Positions 26,152 to 39,147 of a stretch of 64,000 nt of DNA are shown here, piece by piece. Each line of letters opens with the position of its first letter. The stretch's first letter is position 1. The DNA is from Ecdyonurus torrentis (Eukaryota > Arthropoda > Insecta > Ephemeroptera > Heptageniidae), in assembly GCA_949318235.1 (NCBI GenBank), contig OX439132.1, positions 44,489,831-44,553,830 on the forward strand, read 5' to 3'. A program made the position numbers and the translations under genes. The notes under the pieces are model-generated. The model searched no databases. It saw nothing but the letters and a program-made list of their open reading frames with translations, and was not told the DNA's origin.

Positions 26152-27579
26152 AAGCTCAGTTTCAATAATTTGTAAATTTAGTGATTTCTGTTACTTTTAA
26201 CGTCCTTCCAATTAAATAATTAAAAAAAATCTTTCATCGATTGTTCTTTGCTAAAATAATATTGATTAATAAAGAAGCAACTATTTTGAGGCTGAATTTA
26301 AACAATTTCGATCACATGCACGTCCTTTACAAGGTACTGCACATGTGTACACATCTGTACTATACTTAGAAATGTAAGTGAATGTTATCGAAATCACTTA
26401 TAATCGACCCCAAGACAATTGCTTATTATTAAATCTGTAACATTCAGCTACAAAACTTAATAAATTTATATTAATTCCACTTTACGATGGTGTCTGTAAA
26501 CCTTCCTAATTATTGCTGCTATATGAGTCTCTAAGTTCAACATTCCAATACGTCATTGTCCACAATACACCTCGTCTGTATTCCAACATTTTCCAAACAA
26601 ATATGAATTTTCTATTTTTAACATATTGACAACGTTAATACAATATTGATTTTTCAACATTTTTTTTCACCTTTTTTTTACTTTTTATTTTTTATTTTTT
26701 TGTTACTTCCAACTCAAAGCAGCACATTGTATTCTTACTTATTAACACATACTCATATATAAATATATTAAACTTATACACATACATAAATAATAAAGAA
26801 GCACTGTTTACAAAGCATCAAAATATTTCATATTTTTTTAAAATTTATAACTGTCTATTTTGTTATGCACGTGGATGTACAGGATTGAGCAGAAGAAAAG
26901 TATTTTTTAAATACATGATTACATTGCACATATTCCTCCTTATACGTTGAACCCTATCTTCATTTTCTAAGGTGAAAATTTTTATAGAAGTTTTTTTTAT
27001 ATGAAATGACTATGTCAGGGTCTCAAAATACACGTGTGTAATAAATAATTGTATGTAATTTAATTATTTTTGATATTTTTGAATTGCATAAATACCTATA
27101 TGCTATACAATATAATTTGCTACATAATTATTATTAATTTTGGCAGAAATTATTCTGTTATAAAGAAAAGTTACTGAAATCAGCCTATACAGTATAAAAT
27201 AATTATGCATCATGGTGCATTTATTTATATTTGGTTTATACGACTAAATTACTTAAATAAATAAATAATAGTCTTTATTGTCCAAATAACAAATTAGCAG
27301 CAGATAAAATATAATATCCATAATAAATTATTGAATTACTTCAAATTAAAATGGGACGTAAAGATAAAGATGTCAATTTTTTTTAATTCTATCGCTATAT
27401 TATTAAATTAAAATATTAATTTGGACCCAAATAACACTATTCCTGGAAATTGGCAGTGATTCTGATGGATAAATGTTGGGTTATTTACTTTTTAGAAATT
27501 TTGATTGAAGATTTTTCTTCATATATGTATCCCGGAAAACAATAACTTACTTTCTTCCAAGTTTCAATAATGCTATACC

Positions 27580-27580
<1 letters not shown>

Positions 27581-27663
<83 letters not shown>

Positions 27664-27735
27664 CCAATCAATCAACCAAACAATAAACCAACCAACCAAT
27701 CAACCAAACAATAAACCAATAAACCAATCAATCAT
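27581..27735. repeat. (CAAT)n array
   Basis: About 120 bp of near-perfect CAAT units grading into CAAC/AAAC variants. Confidence 0.93.
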
Positions 27736-28038
27736 ATACAAATCGTAATAATAAATAATTATTACTATCTTATTCTACATCGATCTTCCTTTGATAAGTT
27801 ACCTCATTTTTATGACATTGAAACATGTATACAACTTGAACATTAATTCTGCGGTCTCAAACACTTTTGTAATTAGATCCTTACAGACCACAAAATGTTT
27901 CTTTTACATAATCTACAAGAAATTTATAATTTATCATATTTTAATCGATTTTTTGTTAATGTTTTATAAATGATATGTTCTAATTTTTAAATTTGAATAA
28001 CTTGCACATGTAAATTTTTAAATATTTCCGAATACATA

Positions 28039-29141
28039 CACTCAAAAAAATAGTGCATTACTTTAGTTATTTTTAATGACTAACTTTAGCTGCTAAACGT
28101 TTTTTCTGCATTAAATAAGTTGGCAATATTTTTGTGTTTAAAATAAGTTATTATCAATGTCTAATCTCGCGCCCATCTAAAATAAGTTTGCCGCGGTAAC
28201 TAATTTAAAACACAACTTTACGAGCACTGCCGAATACTTGCGACAACATACGATACGGATAGTGAAAGAAAGCAACATGGCGAAGAAGAAGGAAGAATGC
28301 AAGCGAAGCGGCTCTTGAAAAATTCACAAACTAATGGAATACACGGGAAGTAAACATGGTTTTAATATAATAATTTTATGTGTAAGAATGCGTTTACTTT
28401 GTGGAACATTTTATTTTAGGTCCGGCGAAAGGAGGAAACGTAAAAATGAGAACTGACTATGTGATGATGCCAGATGCCGGTATGTGCGTGGTGCAGACAT
28501 GGCGGGTAAATGAGAAAAAATGTGGTCTCAAATGAAGGTATTTATCGTTTTAGGGTAGTTTGAATACCATACACACATTTAAAATGTAATAAACGTTCAT
28601 TTTAATTCATTATGTAAATGAAATTTAATTTTGTCTTTGTTATTTTCGTGTTTTCCGACCGGTATAGACTGTCTGTCACGGTTATGCATGTGATTGAAAA
28701 CTTGATATTATCGTATCATTGCTATATTTATTGTGAAAACGCGTAATATTTTGTGGATTGTAATTATTATCGTGTATGTTGCATGCGAAGATGTGGGGAA
28801 AGAGAGAGAAGAATATAAAAAAACAAGTGTGCCGGTGTGCCGGGTTGAATTGCGTGCGTAAGAGAGAGAGGTGGCGGGCCACGCTGGTCAGAGTGCAGTG
28901 ACAGTGAGGCAGGCGGGCGCGAGAGCGAGCGAGACGAGCAAGAGCAGAGAAGCGAGCGCACGCAGCAGCGAAGGAGGGGAAAAATTAGTTACGCGTAATA
29001 ACTAAACAAAAGTAACTTAAATTAGCTACTGTTAATAACTTGCTAAAAGTGCATTATTTTAGTTACCATTAATAGTTTATAAGTGTATATCTTAAATAAG
29101 TTAGTATTCGTAACTAAAGTAATGCACTTGTTTTTGGAGTG
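28039..29141. mobile_element. 1.1-kb TA-flanked element carrying GC-rich unique sequence
   Basis: The ends match the short foldback element at 24614-24912: left CACTCAAAAAAATAGTGCAT, right CTAAAGTAATGCACTTG followed by TTTTTGGAGTG. TA lies on both sides (28037-28038 and 29142-29143). Between the AT-rich ends, about 28140-28990 is different DNA. It is GC-richer, with a well-contexted ATG (CAACATGGCGAAG, 13 codons to a TGA), an intron-like TTTTATTTTAGGTCCGGC junction near 28420, and a GA/CG-rich segment (28795-28980). This looks like a gene promoter/first-exon fragment captured by a transposon. Alternatively, it is a real host first exon flanked by elements. No known protein is recognisable. 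Confidence 0.6.
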
Positions 29142-29318
29142 TACAAAAGAAATAAATTACGTTATTTATGCTACATTTATGTCGTAGCATAATTATTGCT
29201 AAATTGGAATAGCATAAATATTTATGCTATTAATTAGTCCTATATAAAAGATAGTTATTAAGAAGTATAGCATAAATTATGTTGCAATGAAACAAAACAA
29301 ATGTTGCTGAAAATACGG

Positions 29319-29665
29319 CAATGGATCACTTACAATGAACGAACTTATTAAAATAAATTTGAAATATTCTTAATGCATTTCTTATGGAAAAATCGTTTTT
29401 TTATTTATTTAATTTTTATTTTAAACACACAATTTATACAACATCCAGCCAAGGCATAGCCTTATCAGTTGGTTCATTATATTTTTACACAATGTCTTAA
29501 TAATTAAATTACTACTAATTTAATTATGAATTTAGTTTATATTGACAAAAAAAAAGTATTAACACAAAAACACAAAGTTATTTTCAAAGTACAGCGAGAA
29601 CATAATCATAATTATAATGTTTACTTGTTGCAACAATTAAAAACATTTCATTGCAAGTGGTCCAT
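29319..29665 (-). mobile_element. miniature element (as 12425-12554) split by a LINE 3' tail
   Basis: Outer ends CAATGGATCACTTACAATGA and TTTCATTGCAAGTGGTCCAT match the 130-bp element at 12425-12554 in reverse orientation. About 220 bp (roughly 29401-29620) interrupt it. Confidence 0.75.
29401..29620 (-). mobile_element. 3' end of a LINE-like retroelement, reverse orientation
   Basis: Read on the minus strand it gives AACCAACTGATAAGGCTATG and then CCTTGGCTGG, followed by AT-rich sequence and an AATAAA-type (AAAT)n tail. The same block occurs near 50540-50600 (minus) and, as CCAACCGATAAGGGTATGCC, near 30044-30064 (plus). Only the 3' tail is present, as expected for 5'-truncated LINE copies or LINE-dependent SINEs. 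Confidence 0.5.
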
Positions 29666-29699
29666 TTATTATCTTTATTATTATTTTAAATTTTTTTAA

Positions 29700-30034
29700 A
29701 GCCATAGACCACATAAAACAACATGTGCTTTTAAATGAATAAACACGAAATGGGATCTTCAAAACTGATGATAATTTTTACCAGAATATTAATGTAGCCC
29801 CACGAGAGAGCGTGAAAAATTTGTAAAGTATGCAATTTGCGTAAAAATTCATGTTTATGACGTCAGAAACATGTAAAAATTAGTATGAAAATGTTGTACG
29901 GGTTGCATAAATCGAATTTTATGATCACTGCTACGGAGCTACTGTTGGGTTTTGAGACATACTAAAGTTATTTATGAAAATCCCATCCAGTGTTTTGTGA
30001 TTTAAATGCTTATTTTTTTCTCTGGTCTATTCCT
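29700..30034 (+). mobile_element. TTAA-flanked miniature element (family TT-1), copy 1
   Basis: 335 bp between TTAA at 29696-29699 and 30035-30038. Ends are AGCCATAGACCACAT and CTGGTCTATTCCT. It carries TGACGTCA at 29858-29865 and the blocks CAAAACTGATGATAATTTTT and GATCACTGCTACGG. Nearly the same sequence occurs at 31107 and, more diverged, at 49024. Confidence 0.88.
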
Positions 30035-30354
30035 TTAAGTGACCCAACCGATAAGGGTATGCCTTGTTTTGTATCATAATGTATAAAAAAATTAATTATT
30101 TTACATATTTATTTTCATCCGTACTTGTATGTAATTATTTTTTAAGCTATACTTTAATGGATTTTAATTGTAAAAAAATATATATTTCCTCTGGCAATAA
30201 ACCCAAGGCTTATATAGTTAACAAATGAATGTCCATTGATTTTTTTTTCACTAATTTTCCTATTGTATAAGCACGCTTTGTGAAGTAACGTCTATATTTT
30301 TTTTGTCTTAATTTCCAAAAGTTTTAATGTTTTTATGTTTTCCTTATCCATTAA

Positions 30355-30663
30355 AGGCGTAGAACACCTTGAACAAAAAACTTGCCTAATATCCTAACAT
30401 ACCCAAATATCAACATTATTTTGGCTGGAGTCATTGATTTCTAATTTATTTTCCATTTACAAAATGTCAGTTGCGGGTTTACTACGTCACAGCTCGCCTG
30501 GTCCACGCGCGCGGAAACAGACGAGCTGTGACGTAGTAAACCCGCAACTGACATTTTGTAAATGGAAAATAAATTAGAAATCAATGACTGCGGCCAAAAT
30601 AATGATTATATTTGGGTATGTTAGGATATTAGGCAAGTTTTTTGTTCAAGGTGTTCTACGTCT
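30355..30663. mobile_element. TTAA-flanked giant palindrome (family PAL-1), copy 1
   Basis: 309 bp between TTAA at 30351-30354 and 30664-30667. It is almost one continuous inverted repeat: arms of about 140 bp (AGGCGTAGAACACCTTGAAC.. and ..GTTCAAGGTGTTCTACGTCT) around a short CG-rich centre (ACGCGCGCGG). When transcribed in the intron it would form a long double-stranded hairpin. Same family as 61792-62102. Confidence 0.88.
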
Positions 30664-31106
30664 TTAAGTTAACATTAAATGTGCATTAGCTATATATTAA
30701 TGAAAGTAACAATTGAAAATTAGTAAGGGCAAATATATAGAACAATAACAACAAAAAATGATTACTTTTTAATGACATAGGCAATAGTTTTTTGATGTCC
30801 TCAAAAATTTTTGTTTGTTTTTTAAAGATGGAAATATATAAAATATATAAACTTATTTCATTGATAAAAAGCGCAAGCCAGTAAAAAAATTAAAATTGCA
30901 TTAAATGCTCGTTTTCTTATTTTAGTAATCTATAATCATTATATATTTCGATACACTTTTCTTTATTATATTAATATTATAGAGATATGTAGGCTAAATT
31001 TTGGAACTTATTGCTGAATTTATCACAATAATACACGGAAAGAATAGAATGATATATTGGCTCAAATAATGTTGTATTTACAGCAAAGTTACTGTTTGGT
31101 ACTTAA

Positions 31107-31442
31107 AGTCATAGACCACATAAAACAACATGTGCTTTTTAATGAATAATCACAAAATGGGATCTTCAAAACTGATGACAATTTTTACCAGAATGTTAAT
31201 TTAGCCTCACGAGAGAGCGTGAAAATATACTGTAAAGTATGCAATTTGCTTGAAAATTCATGTTTATGACGTCACAAACATGCAAAAATAAGTATGAAAA
31301 TGTTGAGCGGGTTGCATAAATCGAATTTTCCGATCACTGCTACGGGGCTACTGTTGGGTTTTGAGACAAACTAAAGTTATTTATGTAAATCCCATCAAGT
31401 GTTTTGTGATATAAATGCTTATGTTTTTCTCTGGTCTATTCC
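31107..31442 (+). mobile_element. TTAA-flanked miniature element (family TT-1), copy 2
   Basis: 336 bp between TTAA at 31103-31106 and 31443-31446. Very similar to 29700-30034, including TGACGTCA at 31267-31274, so the two copies moved fairly recently. They lie only 1.1 kb apart, on either side of the PAL-1 palindrome. Confidence 0.88.
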
Positions 31443-31969
31443 TTAAAAAAAAAAAAAAAAAAAACGATTAATGGTCAAGCTAAAAAAAAACCTCCGATTA
31501 ATGGTCACGCTATTTCATTATGCAAAGGAGGAGATAATATACAGCCTATTATAAAGCGCACCCAAAACTTAATAAACAATTGCCAAACAACAACGGGTTA
31601 TTACAACCGGAAGCACTCCCATTTCTCTGATTCTAATCAAGTTATAGAAATAAAATTTTACACTTATTAACTTCAATGTTACATTGATCACCTTTAAAGT
31701 TTTGATGTTCATCTGGGAAAATTGTTTGAAAAAAAGGGGCGCATCCGGATGTAAAAATCTGTGACCCTGTTTTTGCCAGGGTATAAAGTATAATTTTAAG
31801 TGGATGTAGTCTGTTTTCTCAGATTTTACATTATGGATTAATATAAAAATTTGTCATGTTATCAGTATAATATTGAAATTAATTATTTCTTATGACATTA
31901 TACTCATTACTTAATTAATAGTTGTAATTAAGTGAGTTCATTCAGTTGGAACCATCTTCTTTCTGGTTT

Positions 31970-32043
31970 TTGTCATGACGATATACTGAATGCGCTTTGA
32001 CGCCATACTGAAGCATTGAATAACATATTACTCAGCATAGGAC

Positions 32044-32088
<45 letters not shown>

Positions 32089-32275
32089 ATTTTCTTTGGA
32101 AAATTAGTTACATTTTTCTTTATTATTATTTTTCTCACATACTAAAAACCTATAATTTAACCTATGCTATCAGGCATCAGTGCTATCAAAAATATTGCTA
32201 AGTATTTTGAAACTGTCAAAAATGTGTCATTTTCCTATACCAGCACATGCTATTTAATGCTCATACACTCTAGCC
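31970..32275 (-). mobile_element. TA-1 family copy, diverged, reverse orientation
   Basis: The reverse complement of the TA-1 consensus is recognisable: GACGCCATACTGAAGCATTG, ACTCAGCATAGGACAAAC, then a 38-base poly-T run, TTTTCTCACATACTAAAAAC and CATACACTCTAG at the far end. The terminal repeats have decayed. Two plus-strand open frames across it are repeat-derived. Confidence 0.6.
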
Positions 32276-33573
32276 AAAACAAGATCGTTCCCGCCAAAAG
32301 CTGTATCCGCGGTGCTAAACCAATCAGAGAGCGTGTTATAAACCTACTAGCCAATCACAGTTGACTTTGCATTGTTAATTACACTGTATCCGCTCGAATT
32401 ATTATTGGGAGAAGTGTATATATTTTACACTTTACGTCGACTTTTATATTAATGCAAAATTCATAATAATTTTTTCCGTGTAGATTATAATTGATACACT
32501 GTAAGATAAGATTTTTACTCTACTGCCTTATACAATTAATTCATATGACTTAAAATTACCATATTTCTCCATATATAAAATTATATTTTACATGGTGTTG
32601 CCATAAGGTATAATGTAATAAAATTTAATGTTACATTACACTCTATTTTTTGTTTTTTATATGTATGTACATATAAAATATTTACGGTCTCCATGCATAT
32701 ACAAACTGGTTTGAAATTGAATTAGGTCCTGCAGAATAAATTTAAAATTTGTGCTTTACCTTATCCAAAATACAAATCTTGCTAAACATGAAATTTGACC
32801 ATAAAATTTGTCAATTAAGATAATTTTTTGGTACGTGAGATCTTATATAGTAAAGGCTACGGAGTTCATGCTATGAAATAATATTTTTATATCATAAAAT
32901 AAGCATTGGATTTCAACTGCGCATGTATACGTAAATTTATAATTTAATGTTTTTATAGGACAAAATTATGTCAAAATATAAAAACATTTCGTAGTGTGAA
33001 CTGGTCTTTAAAAACTTTAATAAGAGCCGTTGAGAACTCAGTTGCAATTTTGACATATTTTATTGCAAAGATAATAAAAAAATACTTTTTTTTTATTTAC
33101 TTATTTTTTTTTAATATCATAAAATTAAAATGCAGAAATTTGAGATGGTCAACGACATTTTTTAACTACCTATTGGTTTACATTTTATAGTGTATCCTAT
33201 TGGGTTTTTATTAATTTTGAATTAGATAAGTAAAGACTTGAATTAGAAAATATTTCTGTATAAACTTATGTGTTATACAGTGTGTGGTAAAATTATACTA
33301 TGTGCATGCTTTTCTTACATAGAAAAATGATTATTACCAGGTTTTAATAAACATTAAAAAATATTTTTGCGTAAATCTTCAATGGTGCTTATCAGTATGA
33401 AGCGCACTAGCCAATCACGTGAGACATTAGCATTAGCTCTACATTAGCATTGTAGAGCTCTATTTTTTACGTTGTTGTTGTTGTTGTTGTTTTTTTTTTT
33501 AAGATTGCTGCGAGATCAGAAAAATTTAAATAAGAGATGCTATATCGACACTCTTTGAAGAGTTTTAAAAATG

Positions 33574-33893
33574 TTAAAGGGATGCTGGCCAAAAAATATT
33601 AAATCAAAAATGTAAAATTCATGAGATGGGACCATCATTCATACACCATATTATGTAACCCCCAACCCTTCGGTAACCTCACAAACTAGAGTTAAAAACT
33701 GTAAAGTAGGCAACTTTAGGAACTCATGACGTAATTAAATCCGGCTTTACAATAGAAATTATAAAGTGGAGAGCTTACTTTATAAGTTTTCTCCCCAGGT
33801 TGCAAGTTAAGGGACATAATAAGAGTATGTTAAAAGGTCACATCTCGTGATTTATCATTAAGTTTTTTTTTCTTTCTGTAGACCAGAATTTCT
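33574..33893 (+). mobile_element. TTAA-type miniature element, pair member B
   Basis: Starts at TTAA (33574-33577) with AGGGATGCTGGCCA and runs through GAGATGGGACCATCATTC, GTAAAGTAGGCAACTTTAGG and TTATCATTAAG, ending near TAGACCAGAATTTC. It is the forward partner of 4106-4452. Its central octamer is mutated (CATGACGTAATT). Confidence 0.65.
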
Positions 33894-34707
33894 TCATCAA
33901 CAGCCAACACTGATTACGTGCTGCAAAGTGCATAATTTTGAACTCAACAAATGAAGTTTTCTTTTTATTTAATTAAATAATCTGTCTCCTCTTATGAAGT
34001 TAACATTCAAGTTGCATTAATCAGTACATACTTGTATATACACATAAGACAGAAAGCAATTAAACAACATTATTTAATGTCAAAAAGTCGAGTGACACAA
34101 AATCTCATTGAAATTCATCATCACATTCGTGTTGTCTTTTAATCAACTTATTAAAATTCAAAACCTGAAATACTCGTCTCCTCACGATATATGTATAAAG
34201 TAGATTTTTTATTTTATTTTAAATATGATAATATTTGCACACCGGTACTTTACTTTGTCGGTGTCCCTTACAAAAATATCAACACCAGATCTGCATGATA
34301 ATTTTTATACATGTACATTCTCTCATATATGAAGTATATTAAACAAATGATGATCATTATTACCAAAAAAATATTTAATATCATCAAATTAAATGAATTT
34401 AAAATAACTGTACTTGTAAATTAAAATCACCGCAAGATCTTTCTTTTTATTTTATTGTAATTAACACTTCATTGATGTTCACTTTTTTTTTTGCGTACTT
34501 AAAATAGTAATAATAATAATAAAAATCTACCACAATTTTCATTATTTAGTTTTTTTACACTGAGAAAAAAAAAAGTATAATTGATTTTATTAATTTTTTT
34601 TTTTTAAAGAAACTCAAGTTTGAGTCAAGATTTAATCCTATTGAACTCACAGAGTGTTAAAATTTGAGCTGTCATTTTTGTAATCGGATTCCTAAGAGAT
34701 GTTACTT

Positions 34708-34709
<2 letters not shown>

Positions 34710-34751
<42 letters not shown>
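34710..34751. repeat. poly-A run, 42 bp
   Basis: An uninterrupted homopolymer, with no SINE or LINE body recognised directly upstream. Confidence 0.95.
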
Positions 34752-34752
<1 letters not shown>

Positions 34753-35189
34753 GATTAAAATTAAACAACTAATTGCAATTTTAATGTCCCTGGAAAAATA
34801 AAATTCACTTTTTTTTTATTACTCACTGAAACACCCGTTTTTCTCGGCTTCTAAAAAAGTTCTTTATTTCATTCATTCAATCGTAGTTCATTGCACACGT
34901 CCAGTTAAAAGATAAATTAAACTATTTGCGAGATATTAAGTAAATTGTCATCAGAGAATTAGAAGTCGGAAAAAGAAGTTTTTGGTTTGAGTAAGCAAAA
35001 AAGATAGCTCGTTAGCAGTAGTTGATATAATAATTACAAATAGTGTTTTTCAGTGTAATTGCGATGTTTTTGAGCGTTAATTTGCAGAGAATAAAAGTTC
35101 TCAAGTAACGATATACTAACTCCCCTGGAGTGGCCTTGTTTTGTGGGTTCCCATGCAGGCTATAATATAATATAGCAAGTATATATATA

Positions 35190-35430
35190 TATATAAGCAC
35201 CCCACTTGATTAATCACTCCCCTCTCCCTCTTCTCCTCTCCCTCCCACACACAAAGTTGCTCGTGGCAACGCTCTACTTGACGAGCGAGAGACAAGAAAT
35301 CAGTCGCAATCTGGCTGCCCAAGTCAAGTGTCGATCATCATGACGTGCTCTCGAGAGTATCGGCCAAGTCAAGAAACCGTGCGTCATACGTTCAGCCCAC
35401 ATTGTGATCAACTTAGAGACTGAGTACATA
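35190..35430. promoter_or_regulatory. candidate intronic enhancer, GC-richer single-copy patch
   Basis: A non-repetitive, GC-richer patch about 3.8 kb before exon 2. It contains CACTTGA at 35203-35209 and TCAAGTG at 35324-35330 (NK2-type homeodomain cores). It also has GTTGCTCGTGGCAAC at 35256-35270, an inverted repeat of GTTGC/GCAAC resembling an RFX X-box but with a 5-base spacer. I see no other copy in the window. The function is inferred from motif content only. Confidence 0.3.
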
Positions 35431-35704
35431 CATACATACATACAGAATGTGTCCGTGACCGCAAGTAATACAACACAGTTTTAGTATTTCAATCATGGTA
35501 TGGAAGAAACTCAAACAAATACATGTGTTTTTTATTATTAGTCCAATTTAGTGTTTCAAAAATTCTAAATGTACGATGATTGGATGTGTTTCAAATGTAC
35601 GATAATCGGACATGTCCGATAATTTGCAATATTGCTTTTTAAATGCCCAATCAATGGTTCTGATTAGTGAATAGCGATCTAACTATACAATATTGGACTC
35701 TACG

Positions 35705-35737
<33 letters not shown>

Positions 35738-38454
35738 CAATGGGTTGTGTTCTGACAATAGCATTGTTCGATTATTGACAGTGTCCAGTTACTATCATTA
35801 AATAAAAAAAAAACAAGTTTTCATTAACGTAAGTATAATCCACTAATTTAAAGTACTTTTTTTTTGTAAACTCCCATGTTTTAAGATGGAACAACAATGG
35901 ATATGATAATACTAACAATATATAACTTTACACAATGTTTTTTTAATAAGCAATCGTATAATTTTTTTTTATATATGAATTTAAATATTTCCATTAAAAA
36001 AAATATAATTAATGATTTTTATATCTAGAACTATACAGCTTTTGTTAATTATTTTTAAAAAAATATATTATTTCCCACCGCAGAATCAAGTTTTATGACA
36101 AAAGATAACCAAACAATACAAAACGAAAGAAATATTGCTTTTATAATGAAGGAAATTAATGTATGAATATAAAGAATTTAACAATAAAAATGTTTTTTAA
36201 TTTATTCTTTAATATAAATATATAAACGTTTGTCATGCAACTTTTGTTTTTATAAAAAATGATATTTTTATTCAAAACGGAATAATATAGTGGATTTATT
36301 ATAAGGCTGAAAATGAGGTAAAAACTGCGATGAAATGACTTAAGTTGCAACGAATATAAAATCTGAATTTTCGCACATTTGCAAAATTTTATTAAAAATT
36401 TTAATTTGTGATAATAAGGAAAATTCTGGATAAAATTTGACTGTTTATAGCAATTTTTTTTACAAAATTACACAATTTTACCATTAAAATAAGAGTATAC
36501 TCAAAACTTAAGGATTTTACTATCAACAATATGTTTTTTCTCACTTTATAAGGACATGGATTATAAAATTTTTATGTTAAAAGTTACTAACAACTTGCAA
36601 ATAACTTTGAAAAATAAGAGTTAACTTCAAAATTTGATAGATACAAACCATAAAACCCTTACGTTTGTACAAAAATCAGATATTATTTTATCTGTATACT
36701 GGCTTTGGTATTTTAGTTTTATCAGAGTTGAAAACACCAAAACTTTTACAATATATATACTTTTATTATGAAAAATATTTAAATTAATTTTTTTTTCATG
36801 CATGCGAAATACAAGTTCTTTATAATAATATAGAGTTAAAAAAAAAAAAAAAAAACTAAACTAAATCAGGTTTTTAATAAAATACATAATCTTTCCCGCA
36901 AGGAGAAACCTTAAAAAATATTTTCGTAGAAACTGTTGAATGCTCTATAAAAGACGATCTTTTATATAAATTTTATATTTCTTAGAAAATAAAATATATA
37001 TATAATATTATATTGTTTTAATGCTTAAGGGGGTAGTTGTAAAAATAAAAATAAGTAACATATATAATAAAATACTGCAAAGAAATAAAGAGTATATAGG
37101 CAGACTTATCATTGTATACTGATCAATTTTTATTCCTGTATGCATCAGACTGGAGGAGGTACAAAAAAAAAAAAAAAAAAGTGAAGAGTTCAATCAACGA
37201 GCTCGGGTTAACAATACAAGTGACGTCACTCTGCTCTCTAATTACATTTTTTTTAAATTAATTTTCCATTCATCGTCTGTACTGATAGTTAAGATTTTTT
37301 TTTTCAATTTACTTTTGATGTAAGGAAAATAATAAATCTGTAATGAGGTGAAATTGGATGACGTAACTATCGTCTTGTCAATAGAATAAGTGTGGATTGA
37401 TAGAAGGTCTTAAAAAATATGATAAAAAAAAACTTTGCTAGTTTTTTAATAATAAATCAGTAAATCAATATTCGTCTTTATTCAAAAATATAAAAGATTG
37501 AATGGAACCCCCCCCCCCCGATCATAATTACAATTACAACGCTTTAAAAGTTATAATGTCCTGGTGAATATATCAATAATGCTATAATATCAATCGTATA
37601 TGAAATATTATCAATGGAAAAGTTTACTCAAAACTTGACTTTATGCAAAATACACTTTTACTCCATTCTATTTCCCGTGTTTTGATATCAATAGACGCTA
37701 TAGTATTATGACACTATAATGAATCAAAGGAGATAATGTGGGAAACAAAAATGAATTCCGGTGAAACGAACGAGCCTTTTGTGATTTTGCTATATACAGC
37801 GATAATATCTAATTTCATTACACTTTATAAATTTTAAAAACACACTAAACAATTTTTCAACCATATCAAACCAAAAAAAAAAAAAAAAAAAAGTAATAAT
37901 AATAAAATAAATAAAAATAAAGCGATTGATTTTGCATGTTCTTTCGATGAGTTGTATATGTATTGAAAAAAAAGATGAAGCTGTGTAATAAAATGTCTTG
38001 TAATAAAACTGTAAATGCCACGCGAGGTGTTTGTATATAAGATCTCATTACGTATAGTAACCAACAGTAAAATTTAATTACAATAATATAGAAAATTAAT
38101 GAAGGTTAAAAATCATTTTATATATAATTATAACATTAAAATTTATTTTAATGCTGTATTTATTAAGTGTCAATTTATGTAATTTGGATGTCAGATAATA
38201 TTGTCAGTTATTACAATATTATTTTCTTTCAGTGTAAAGAGATCGACGAAGTATATAACCCTGAATATAGCTAATGTTTATGTTAAGATTATCGATTGTA
38301 ATTATCTCGATGATTCGTCACATGTCAAACACAGTGAACTTTTGACTTTGTCTCTCGGGCACTCGTGCGTATGTTACGTATTGTATGATTAGCCACACGA
38401 CTGACTTGACCCTTTAGATTGTATACTTGATGATATTCATATTGACGAGGATAT

Positions 38455-38646
38455 TGATTGCTTATGTTTATTCAAAATACGGAAAAGGAAGTGGCCGGAA
38501 AAGGAAACCACGTGACGGTAAAAGTGGGAGAAACCCTAGGTGTCAGCAGCAAGCTAACCTTGAGCTGCCTCCCACTTTTACCGTCACGTGGTTTCCTCTT
38601 CCGGCAACTTCCTTTTCCGCATTTTGAGTAAACATACGCAATCATT
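38455..38646. repeat. foldback repeat with CACGTG in both arms
   Basis: The left arm (to 38530) and right arm (38572-38646) are about 90 percent complementary over 75 bp, each with CGGAAAAGGAAGT, AACCACGTGACGG and TAAAAGTGGGAG or their complements, around a 41-base spacer. Frames reading Lys/Arg-rich peptides here on both strands come from this symmetry. A diverged relative is at 50867. Confidence 0.85.
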
Positions 38647-39032
38647 ATTGCTGTAATGACGTGGTGCTTATTGTTATCAATGTAGCAAAAACGCATCCCC
38701 CCCCCCTCCCCGATTACCAAGATTTATTTCCATTATAATTTAAAATTTTCTAAAGAAACAAAATTCATTTAAAAATATTTGTCGCCATCAAAACGTGAAA
38801 AAAATAGCGGAAATGGGGACTTGAAATTTGCAAAAGACAAACTAAATGCGTTGTCACTACCTTACATTGATTGAATTTATTTCCTGTTCGATACAAATAT
38901 TATTTTATTAATTTTTTCGAGCGTTATAATTTGTTTATGTAATCAAATTATGTTTATGACAATGTTTTTAAATTGTCTGTATGCTTATGTAAAAATATAT
39001 ATATATATATTATTTTTGTGGTTAAGGTTGTA

Positions 39033-39094
39033 TATGATGGGGCTGTCATGCCCTCACAACGCCTTAATAAAGTTATTATTATTATTATTAGATA
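39033..39094 (+). mobile_element. LINE-type 3' tail, (ATT)n end
   Basis: GGGGCTGTCATGCCCTCACA followed by ACGCCTTAATAAAGTTATTATT and further ATT units. AATAAAG plus an ATT microsatellite tail is typical of CR1/L2-type LINE 3' ends. It ends about 55 bp before exon 2. Confidence 0.4.
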
Positions 39095-39147
39095 CTGTAG
39101 ACGTGGTTCTTATTGTTATACTGACGTGGTGCTTTCTTGTGTTTCAG

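Noticed and set aside
38427..38720. Opposed Lys/Arg-rich frames resembling nuclear localisation signals
   Set aside because: Both strands read alike because the DNA is a foldback palindrome.
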